Of a stretch of DNA of 64,000 nt, positions 22,606 to 32,300 are shown one piece after another. Position 1 is the first letter of the stretch. Every line of letters starts with the position of its first letter. Both the position numbers and the translations under genes were made by a program. The notes under the pieces were generated by a model that saw nothing but the letters and a program-made list of their open reading frames with translations, made no database searches and was not told the origin of the DNA. The DNA is from Trifolium pratense (Eukaryota; Streptophyta; Magnoliopsida; Fabales; Fabaceae), in assembly GCF_020283565.1 (NCBI RefSeq), contig NC_060060.1:19654001-19718000 (forward strand), given 5' to 3'.

Positions 22606-23236
22606 AAACTATATTCAAAAAACACCAACAACCAATGAAAAAATAAAAATAGATAAACAGAACCGATGTACCATAGCAACAGCATTTGAATAAAAGCTCA
22701 GGCATCAATAATCCAAACAAAAAAAAAAAACTCAGGCATCAAGGTAAAATCAACAGTTCCAAATATATACTTGGCTCATAACAGAGTAAGGGTCTATTTA
22801 GATTGCCTTGAGCTTATCTACTGACTTAAACACTTATGAGATTGTTTGAGTAAACTTAAGGAATAAGCTTATGACATAAGTTTACTCGTGGTGAGCTTAT
22901 TCCATGGGATTGCTAATTTGGCTCACTTATGAGATTGTTTGAGTAAACTTATGCTATAAGCTCACCATGAGAGTTTATAAAAACAACTTAAAACTTATAT
23001 GATTTTTTTTTTATTGGGTGTAAGCCGGGTATTCTCTACGGTAAAATAATAGAATTTCAGAAACATACCATTCTTCTCAATAGAAATTTCACTTGAATTA
23101 AAACATTTTAGTAATCCAATATAATGATTTATTGCATTTATGGTATAAATTAAAACATTCCACTTACTATCTAACTCTTGATTTATCCACTCTTGATACA
23201 ATTAGGGTTAGAATTAGTGGTAGGAGAACTATCTAA
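22606..23236. other. Spacer with a diverged palindromic repeat
   Basis: No gene. About 22790-22990 carries repeated, partly inverted phrases (CTTATGAGATTGTTTGAGTAAACTTA twice in part, AGCTTATTCC, AAGCTCACCATGAG). Similar phrases (AGTTATAAGTTGTTTTCATAA, GATAAGCTCAATT) occur at 37130-37330 in an ABCB26 intron, suggesting copies of one MITE-like family. Confidence 0.5.
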
Positions 23237-23237
23237 G

Positions 23238-23323
<86 letters not shown>
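23238..23323. repeat. (TA)n left of the foldback element
   Basis: About 43 TA units abut the GGGG terminus at 23324. The tract resumes at 25052-25070 after the element. Confidence 0.93.
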
Positions 23324-23325
<2 letters not shown>

Positions 23326-25051
23326 GGTTTTCTAACTTAGACCCTAGTTAGGTCTAAGTTAGCAAGGTGCACCTTTTCAATTGGACCAAAATACCCATTC
23401 TTTTAATTTTTGAAAGAATAGAGCAACAGGGGCATTTCTGTAATTTTACCAACCATATACACGCGCCCCACCTTCTGAAACCATTAAGAGACGCGGATCC
23501 AGTGTCGCGCGCGTACCGAAGGACCATGGTTACAGACCGTTGATTTCCATCAGACAGCCAAGATCTGATCTCATCAAGACTGTCTGATCAATCAGACAGC
23601 CCAGATCATCCTGATCCATCAGATTCCAGCGCCTGCGACACTGGATTACAACCTGGAGAGAAACATTTGCTTTTTAAAAGTAGGACACGTGTCACACAAT
23701 GGTTGGCTGGGCGTGATTTTTGTTCATTTAATACTTTGAACTCAATTATTTCGTTGTAAATTAATTTTTTATTTTTTTATTTTTATACCAAAATTCATAA
23801 TTTTTTTTTGTCTACAAATAGAGACTTGGTTCGTTTGATTTGGACACCGAAAAAAAAACGCAATTTTTCACTACCTTAATCTCATTTTTTGTCTACTAAA
23901 TACGTTACTTGTATGTTGTAATTTAACACGCACCACTCAACCAACTCACTGAAACCATTATACCAGGAAAATAGTAGATAATATTCTGAAACTTTTGGTA
24001 TATTTTATGAAATTTTTGGAGACCTGAAACTATTTTTAGTTAATTAAATGAGATAAAACGGTAATTAAAAACTAATGTTTGCTTCTGAAACCATTTTACT
24101 GGTAGAATGGTTGCACATAGTTGTATTCTGAAACCATTTTACTGGTAGAATGGTTTCAATGAGTAATTTATTAATTGTGTTTGCTTCTGCAACCATTTAT
24201 CTAGTACAATGGTTTCAGAGAGTTGTAATCTGAAACCATTTTGCTGGTAGAATGGTTTCAGTAAGTTGATTATTAGTTATTTGCTTCTGAAACCATTTAG
24301 CTTGTAGAATGGTTGCACATAGTTGTATTCTGAAACCATTTTACTGGTAGAATGGTTTCAGTGAGTAATTTATTAATTGTGTTTGCTTCTGAAACCATTT
24401 ATCTGGTACAATGGTTTCAGAGAGTTGTAATCTGAAACCATTTTGCTGGTAGAATGGTTTCAGTAAGTTGATTATTAGTTATTTGCGTCTGAAACCATTT
24501 AGCTTGTAGAATGGTTTCAGAGATTTGTACTCTGAAACCATTTTCCTGGTAGAATGGTTTCAGTGAGTTGATGTAAGGTAGTGAAAAATGAGATTAAGGT
24601 AGTGAAAAATTGGGTTTTTTTTTCTGTGTCCAAATCAAACGAACCAAGAAAAAAAAATTATGAATTTTGGTATAAAAATAAAAAATAAAAAATTAATTTA
24701 CAATGAAATAATTGAGTTTAAAGTATTAAATGAAAAAAAAATTAACGCAGTCAATCATATGCTGACACGTGGCCTTTCTTTTTTAAAAGGTTTCTCTCTC
24801 CGCGTGTGGCCTTCACCCACGCGCGCCTGTCGGCGCGTGTGATGCACGCGCTTGGATTTTGTGCAATCACACGCTGCCACGTGTCCTGGGGGGTGGGAAA
24901 AGAAGGTGGGGGCGCGTGTACTGTTGGGTAAATTACAGAAATGCCCCTGTTGCTCTATTCTTTCAAAAATTAAAAAAATGGGTATTTTTGTCCAACTGAA
25001 AAGGTGCATCTTGCTAACTTAGACCCAACTGGGTCTAAGTTAGCAGCCCCC
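23324..25051. mobile_element. 1.73-kb foldback-type element with very long inverted repeats
   Basis: Ends are GGGGTTTTCTAACTTAGACC and GGGTCTAAGTTAGCAGCCCC. Inverted matching continues inward: AAGGTGCACCTTTTCAATTGG against CCAACTGAAAAGGTGCATCTT; AATAGAGCAACAGGGGCATTT against its complement; and GGTTCGTTTGATTTGGACAC (about 23828) against GTGTCCAAATCAAACGAACC (about 24627). Each arm is therefore about 500-580 bp, interrupted by unequal GC-rich parts. The core is a palindrome array. No transposase frame is seen, so it is non-autonomous. It is flanked by TA on both sides. Confidence 0.88.
24086..24570. repeat. Array of ~10 small palindromes inside the foldback element
   Basis: A unit of about 31 bp, CTGAAACCATTT...AATGGTTTCAG, occurs about ten times. 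Each unit can form an 11-bp stem (CTGAAACCATT/AATGGTTTCAG) with an 8-10-nt loop such as TTACTGGTAG. Spacers alternate in a higher-order pattern of about 200 bp: the run GCACATAGTTGTAT, GTGAGTAATTTATTAATTG, GAGAGTTGTAA, GTAAGTTGATTATTAG appears twice. Confidence 0.92.
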
Positions 25052-25240
25052 ATATATATATATATATATTATTGTCACAAAATGTCATAGTGAGTAAATG
25101 ACTTTTTTTTATGAGAAACTGACTTACTAACAAAAGTAGTTACTTTGAGAAAACAAAGAAAGAAAAAGAGAGGTAGTTAGAGGAAGTTAAGGGCATTTAT
25201 GGAAAGATAAAAATCCAACTCAAACTCACCCATCCTTTTT

Positions 25241-25645
25241 GGGAATTTTATGGTACACTTATCAAATTTTAATGTACCGGTACAATAGATCACTAAATTA
25301 CTAGATAAATGAATATTTTTTCGAAAGAAATCATTTTTCTATTATTTAAAATATTATAATAACTAAATACTATTTATCAAAATTGTAAAAAAAAAAAAAA
25401 TTGAATTTTTTATCACTCATAATAGTTATTATTGAATTTTTTTTATGAAAAAATGTAAAAATATTAGCATAATGCTTATAAAACAATGAAATCGTATTTT
25501 TTTCTTATGAAATAATCATTTATTATATACAATAATTGACAAATAGTATTTTGAATTTTGATACATAAAATAATCGTTAATTTAATAATTATTTGATCTA
25601 ATGTACCGGTACATTGAAATTTGATGGATGTACCGTAGAAGCTCT
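25241..25645. mobile_element. Mutator-type MITE with 10-bp target duplication
   Basis: A 405-bp element with imperfect inverted ends of about 43 bp (TATCAAATTTTAATGTACCG against CGGTACATTGAAATTTGATG) is flanked by CATCCTTTTT at 25231-25240 and 25646-25655. A target duplication of about 9-11 bp is typical of Mutator-like elements. The interior is AT-rich and non-coding. Confidence 0.85.
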
Positions 25646-25655
25646 CATCCTTTTT

Positions 25656-25933
25656 ATATATTGTTATTGTTATAGACATGTAAAAGATGGTCATGGAGAG
25701 TAATTACGGACCCTGATCCTCTTATGTAGAATTTATCTTATTTTCTCTCCTTCTCTAAATCTGAACAATGTATTAATCCAACCGTGCATGTTAGACTTGC
25801 CCCCTAAAGTAAGAGTCTAATTAGATTAGATGAGACTCTAATAATATCTGGGACTAACTCAAACCAACAAAATTGACTTATAAGTAATTGATATCTTCTA
25901 GTTATAAAATACTTCCATCTATTTTTACCTTTA
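25656..25933. other. Intergenic, no gene seen
   Basis: AT-rich flank of the MITE; no recognised feature. Confidence 0.4.
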
Positions 25934-26188
25934 TTGTGTGTTTTAACAGGAAATTGTCTCCTTTTATTGTCTTCTGATTTTGGATCAGAAGAGAATGTTA
26001 GGAAATTGTCTCCTCATATATGTGAGACTGGTGCTTTTATGGTTGACAGTAACATCAGAAAACAACTTGGTCACCTTTATGTCATTTGTGTATGGTGGCA
26101 TGATGTTTCCAATGCCATAGGTGATATGTCTGTAGTAGTTTTTTCGATCATGCAATTCTTAGAATACAAAGTACAATATAGTGTTTAA
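25934..26188 (+). CDS. Unrecognised small reading frame
   Basis: 84 codons, not low-complexity (SSDFGSEENVRKLSPHICE, WWHDVSNAIGDM). A splice-acceptor-like TTTTAACAG lies just inside its start, so it could be an exon of a larger or decayed gene and not a stand-alone gene. No family recognised. Confidence 0.25.
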   Translation: MCVLTGNCLLLLSSDFGSEENVRKLSPHICETGAFMVDSNIRKQLGHLYVICVWWHDVSNAIGDMSVVVFSIMQFLEYKVQYSV

Positions 26189-26439
26189 ATACCACAATAT
26201 GGTTTACAAAACTACCCATGAACCGTACCGCAAGGTACAAAGCCTGACTCACCAACTCTCCTAGTTCTAGTCGTAACCTAACTCATGAATGAGCCAAGTT
26301 GAAAGTGCATACGCTTGAGCGATTGTCCACTTATTTGTGAATACGAGTCATACTCAACATTATGAAATGGTAAGCCTGCATAAAAAAAATCCTATGATAG
26401 GAGTTATAAAAGGAAAACAAAAAACAGACATTACACAAA

Positions 26440-26883
26440 TCATATAGAGAGATCATCCACAGTGGCAAGGCTAGGTTTCCATCCTAAACCCTTATAATAT
26501 CTTGCCTTAGGAAGTGGTGCCACAAAAGGTTTCTTCCCTCTTATTCCTTTTCTTCTTGAATATCTTGTTGACTTACCCTTTGAAACATAAAACTCCTTTG
26601 CAGTAAAATATGATTCATCGGCATCTTCTCTACCTTGTGATGGATCCATCTTTGAATTCACTCTATCTTCACCTATCCAATTTGTCTCCTTGGCTTCAAA
26701 GTTCTCATAGATTCTGCTATCATAGGGAGGTACATTTACTCCATTAACACTTAGTTTTGTGTTCTCTTTGGTTTTATTTTGGTGTGGATGTTTACGCTTC
26801 GCCTTGTTCTTTCTTCTAGGATTTTCATTAGTGTGTTCCACTAGGCCAAAAGAATGAACAACGCGCTTCAGCATAGCCTGCAA
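26440..26883 (-). CDS. Unrecognised basic protein, 147 codons
   Basis: A minus-strand frame with a balanced, gene-like composition. A lysine/arginine-rich N-terminal third (NPRRKNKAKRKHPHQNK) resembles a nuclear localisation signal. The middle is acidic (KMDPSQGREDADES), followed by a second basic patch (TRYSRRKGIRGKKP) and a C-terminus ending TVDDLSI. No domain recognised. It may be the last exon of a gene or a relic; upstream there is no second convincing exon. Confidence 0.4.
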   Translation of the reverse strand: MQAMLKRVVHSFGLVEHTNENPRRKNKAKRKHPHQNKTKENTKLSVNGVNVPPYDSRIYENFEAKETNWIGEDRVNSKMDPSQGREDADESYFTAKEFYVSKGKSTRYSRRKGIRGKKPFVAPLPKARYYKGLGWKPSLATVDDLSI

Positions 26884-27589
26884 TGTTTCATCCTAGTCTG
26901 TAGGAAACAATGTTGGTAAGGAAACAAGCATGAGAAAACTAGAATACTAGTAAAGAACTATATATAATACTAATAATATAGGTAACTTTTGTTTCATATA
27001 GCCAGCTGTATATTATGACTTGATATTTTCACCCCTTAAAAAACATTGATAAAACCAAGGCTTGGCACAATAGTAAACAAACACAGGGTGAGTGAGGAAT
27101 GAGGACTTGGGAGTTTCTTCTTTCATATACTCTTCCTCAAAATTGACGATATGGTTTGATGTTGTGCCAACATTACAGGTGCATTTTTTGTGTTTATTTA
27201 ATGTTGTTACTTGTTTGACACATCTAAATGCAGACATAATGAAGACAATGACATTATGGGACTTTTTTATTTTCATTGCTTTTGTGTAAGGACTTTTTTA
27301 TGGTTACCTAGTTTCTGAAAAAGATTATGACAGCTTGGGACATCAATTTAATCATACTTGTTCTTCTTTGTATTTTCAAATTTTTTTGATGTAAAATTTC
27401 TTTCTGGAGCATGTTTGTTATTAAGGTATTGGCAAAAGATATCTGTGAAATGATTTATAATGAAACATATTTTCTGGAGCCATGTATAATTTAGTGGTTC
27501 TATTTTATATTTAATACATGTTAAAAATAAATTAATAAAACATGCACAACATAGCAAACCACAGTTGTATGAAATTCATTCATTGAGAT
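26884..27589. other. Intergenic, no gene seen
   Basis: Only short reading frames with AT-biased composition and no recognised repeat. Confidence 0.4.
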
Positions 27590-28085
27590 TATCTCTTGGA
27601 TCCTACATGGTCTACAATGTGTGGAAGTGGAACCAATGGCAGCAAAACTTTTTGGTTTAGTTCTTTGGAAATTATGGGGTGCTAGAAATAAGTGTGTCTT
27701 TGAAAATAAACAAGCAGACCCCATAGAAATCTCCCAAGGGGCAATGGCTTTCTTCCAAGAGTATACTGACTGCATCTCCGGATAACCAATCTCTTAATGT
27801 TAGTAATGTCAATGCTGCAGACAGTTTCCTCTTTGTTGATGCTGGTTGTTTTGACAAGGCTAGTTCCGTCATCTTCAGTGCCTGTTCGGCTGACAGTATC
27901 GAGGTCGAACCAGTTATGGCCGAGACGATGGAAGTACGTTGGAGCTTGCAACTTGCTTTGGAGCACAATTTGAAATGCGTCTCTCTTGCTTCTGATGCGG
28001 CTATTGTCAACTGTAATAATTTTAATTGTTTTGTTGCTGCCATAGAGCCTATTATTTTAGATTGCAAGTTTGAGGTTGTTATAAA
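27590..28085 (+). mobile_element. LINE (non-LTR) RNase H-like relic
   Basis: Plus-strand translation across frames gives LVLWKLWGARNKCVFENKQ and AMAFFQEYTDC, then FLFVDAGCFDKASS, VEPVMAETMEVRWSLQLALE and VSLASDAAIVN. This is the C-terminal RNase H-like (RVT_3) region common in plant LINEs and domesticated relatives. Stops and frame changes near 27640-27790 show decay, and no reverse transcriptase domain is present. Confidence 0.75.
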
Positions 28086-29308
28086 TTTCTGGTCCAACAG
28101 AAAATTTTACTCTATACTCTTCAAATTTACTCACATCCCTATAAATTCAGCAAAACTTAAATTTGCCTATGACATTTTCTCAAAATTTGACTTTGCAGGA
28201 ACCAATTCCTATTCCAGCAAATTTAAAGTTTGAGTTTGTTGAACACATTTGTGTTCAGTTTGTGTTCCGACAAAGTTAAAGCTTTAATTTTTTGGAACTC
28301 ATTTATATTTTGACAAACTCAATTTGTCTCTGTTGAGACACAAATTCAAAGTTTGAGTTTGTCAGAACACATTTGAGTTTGTTGATCCCAATTTTGGTCC
28401 ATGTCATCTATGTATCACAGAACAATATCAAGTTTGTTCAAATTCTACTGCACTATAGAATGAAACTTAGTGATACAGAATGAAATTTTAAGGGACACAT
28501 GACATGATAAAAATCCTATAATATACATAGATATAGATGTATTGAACACATAGATAAAGAGTTCCTTTTTTTTTCAAGGGGAGTTATTCTCTTGTTGAGA
28601 CAGTATGAAATTTGGAATCTCAGATATTAAGTTTCCATTCATTCATCATGTAATAGCTCTTCCTTAACATTAAAAAGCTCTCAATCCATGGAAATAAGAA
28701 AAGAAATATCATAGAATACCGAAAACTCATTGTATAGACAAGCTTGAGAATGAAGTGCCATCAAATAGGCAAGTGGTATTTCTTTCAATCAAATATATAC
28801 TGAAGCAAAAGACATTACATTTACAGCTATAAAATAAACAGTTATATATATAAGGTCAACTATAAGGATGACAAAATATCAGCATTTTGACTATGAATAC
28901 TCCCCAACCCAATTGACTAAACATGTGTTTCTTACAGGTGAAGAAAGTTGCCACAAGCACAAAAAATGCAAATCCGAAATCCGAATGAACGTTTTCTTGA
29001 GTGAATCTTTTTACCCTTCTTGTCAAATTGTATTTTGCCAAATAAAACAAACATATCCACAAGTTTTTTTATGCTTTTGCATCTGCATGAGATGAGAACT
29101 TGGTAGTGTGAAATCTACCCTGTGCATTTTGATCCAAAACTAATGCAGATTTCTTCTTTGCTGAACTGTCACCAACCAACCTTTTTGTATAAATTACTAT
29201 AAATGCATGGGTCAGCAATAAAAAAAATGTTGCGTGCCCCACTATACTGCCGCCTTTAAAAGGAAAGATGTAAGGAGAGAAATTGAATATCTGCTCTGGA
29301 AGCACAGA
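28086..29308. other. Spacer and 3' region of the ABC transporter gene
   Basis: 28200-28400 contains loosely repeated phrases (AAAGTTTGAGTTTGTT, CACATTTG). The right part, next to 29309, should hold the 3' UTR of the minus-strand transporter. No gene seen. Confidence 0.4.
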
Positions 29309-32300
29309 TCATTCCATAGAATCAGCTTGTTTTCTAGTCAACCGAGCATATAAACCGTCTTTCAAGAGAAGTTCCCTGTGACTTCCATCCTGAGAGGCAC
29401 ACAAATATGTTTAAGGTTAAGGCAAAGAATGGATAATAGAAAAGTAAATAAATGTATCTTTTCATTCAAACACGTGAAATCCAAATAGTTCCAGAATTAC
29501 ATGCGAATTTAAATAAGCCTTATTCTATTCATATGCTCTATGAGAGCCCAACCAGATAAAGTGTGGCAATAGTTATTCTCTTAATGGTGCTATACTATGA
29601 TATATCCATCATGATCCAGCAGAAAAATTTAAGGAGTTACATTTCTATTTTAAAAAAAAATGCAAAGAAATGTTAAACCTTGCAGCTCAATTTTTCATGT
29701 ATGGACTTTACAATGTCGGTAAATAAAAAAACAGGTGATGAATATATGAAGGATAATAAGAGGTTTAAAAAGGAACATTGGTAAGAATGATTAGAGCGTT
29801 CAAAATAAATCATCAAATTACCAACCTCAACAATTTGACCCCTATCCATCACAATAATCCTGTCGGCAGCTTGTATGGTAGAGAGCCTGTGAAGCAGATC
29901 ATACATTTCAAAACTGATGCCAAAATATCAGTACCACTTAATTGACACTGAACAAAAGTATCACCTGTGTGCTATGACTATGACACTTCTCCTTGATGAA
30001 GAATCACTTCTAACCGATCGAAGAACACCCTGCATGTAATGGAAACTGAACCATCAATATCCTCACTTATTATTTATCACCTGTGAAAGCACTAATATAA
30101 ACACAGACACACACTGACACGTAGAAACCAGTAATAATTTATAACAATGGAATTTATTTTATGTAATCGCATGTGTCATTTCATGTTATATCATTTATTA
30201 GGTGTCATCTTCCATAATCATACCTTCACATTATGTTCACTTTCAGCATCCAGTGCACTAGTGGCTTCATCAAGGATCAATATTTTTGGGTCCCTAAGAA
30301 TGGCCCTAGCAATAGCAATTCGCTGCTTTTGTCCGCCACTTAAAAGATCGTCATCAACAAGTGTTTCGTAACCATTAGGAAGTGCTGATATAAAGTCGTG
30401 AGCATAGGCCTGTGTCGCAGCCCACTCAATATCTTCCTGCTTTACATCTCGGGTACATCCATATCTGATGTTCGAGCTAATGTCCATCCGGAATAGCTTC
30501 GGTTCCTGTACAAATCAAATTCCCGGTATAAGAAAGGAGTTATGCCGACTAAATGAATTTTGTCCCTGTTAGTTTCTGAAGTACCTGTCCCACATAACCG
30601 ATTCTTTCTCTCCACCACATGACATCCAAGTCTTTGTGAGGGACACCATCTACCAAAATCTGCAATAAACATTTTATTAAAAATCAAGTTAAAAAGGTAT
30701 CTTCCATGAACTATTACTATTTACTAGCATGACAATAGGTATGATATATGATAGAGCAGAGATCGAACAGAAAAAGAAAAGCGAATTATTGCATATATGA
30801 TTAGTGAAAATTGTGAATACAACCAGAGCTAAGGCTCCTCAGCAGAGAAAAGATCTCTCTTACTGCCTAACCAAAATGAGGAATACAAATTGGGAGTTAT
30901 CATAACTAACTTCTCATGCACTACTTATTGAATGGAATATCCTAACAAACTTCCACCTCAGCACTCACACTTTCTTCATGACACCCTTCTTGGCCCTTCT
31001 CTCATACACACGCCACACCATGGGCCCAGCTTCATTCTTATTGGTCAACACATCACCCCCCCCCCCCTACAAAAACTGCCTTGTCCTCAAGGTTAAGATC
31101 AGGAAATTGACTTTTCAACAACACTTCTTCCTCCCATGTAGCATCCCCCGTATCCGTTCCTTCCCATTGCACCAGCCATTCCCTAGCGTGTTTCCCAGCT
31201 GCAAACTTGTCCCTCCAGGATAAAATTTTGGCAGGTATCACATCTCCCTTCTCTGGTTCCAAACTAGCAGTAGTTGTAGAATACTTTCCCACTGTTTTCT
31301 TCAACTGTGATACATGAAAGGTAGGGTGAATTTTGGAACCATCTGGCAGAAGTAACTTATACGCAACTGAACCAATTTTCTTGAGAATTTGAACCACTGA
31401 GTCACTGATTGCTGTCTATGTGGCTTTAGTTTGAGGAAAACCCAATCTCCCACTTCAAACTTCACCTCTTTCCTCTTCTTATCCCCGTGCAATTTCATTT
31501 GTTCCCGCGCCTTCAAACCCATTGCTTTTTGGCAAGTTGGTGATGAAATCCATAGAGATTTCACTCCACACCAAAACTGGAATAGGCAAGGGTTGTAATA
31601 AGCCATTGGGTGTGGTAGCAGCGTACTTCTGCCTTTGACATGTATCACAGGCCTTGACAAACTCTTGAACACTTTTCATCCTGCCTTGCCAATATAAAGT
31701 CCCAGCCATTCTTCTATATGTGCGAAGGTAATCAGAGTGTCCTCCACTCGGGGAAGAATGGAATTCTTTGAGTAAATCATTAATAGCAGATTTTGCAGGA
31801 ATCACCAACCTATTTTTATAAAATAAGATACCACCCTTAAGTGAGAAACCCAGTTTTGCATTAGGGTCAGATTTCAGTGCTTCTATGATGCGTTGCAAAA
31901 CTGGATCCTGCAGAACTTCCTGTTGCAGTTGACCTCCCTGTTGCCAGATTGGATATGAGCGCAAAGTTGTTATCTCAGCATCCCCATGTCGTATAGAAAG
32001 CACGTCAGCTGCCTTATTTTCCATTCCAACCTTATATACTACCTCAAAATCAAACCCCGGCAACTTTGTCATCCATTCCTGTTGATTTGAAGTTGTGATT
32101 CTTTGGTGCAACAAATGTTTTAGGCTCTTTTGATCGGAATAAACGACAAACTTCCTACCCAACAAGTAATGACGCCAATGTTGAATAGCCAAAACTAGTT
32201 CCATTAACTCCTTATCGTAAGCTGATTTTGAGAGCTTAGTAGGCGACAAAGACTTACTAAAATAGGCAATGGGGTGCTTCATTTGCATCAATACTGCTCC

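Noticed and set aside
24086..24570. CRISPR array (regular short repeats with spacers)
   Set aside because: The repeats are palindromic with variable loops, the spacers recur in a cycle and are not unique, and the context is a eukaryotic foldback transposon.
29069..29305. 78-codon minus-strand frame after ABCB26
   Set aside because: Lies in the likely 3' UTR; no domain, and composition as expected by chance.
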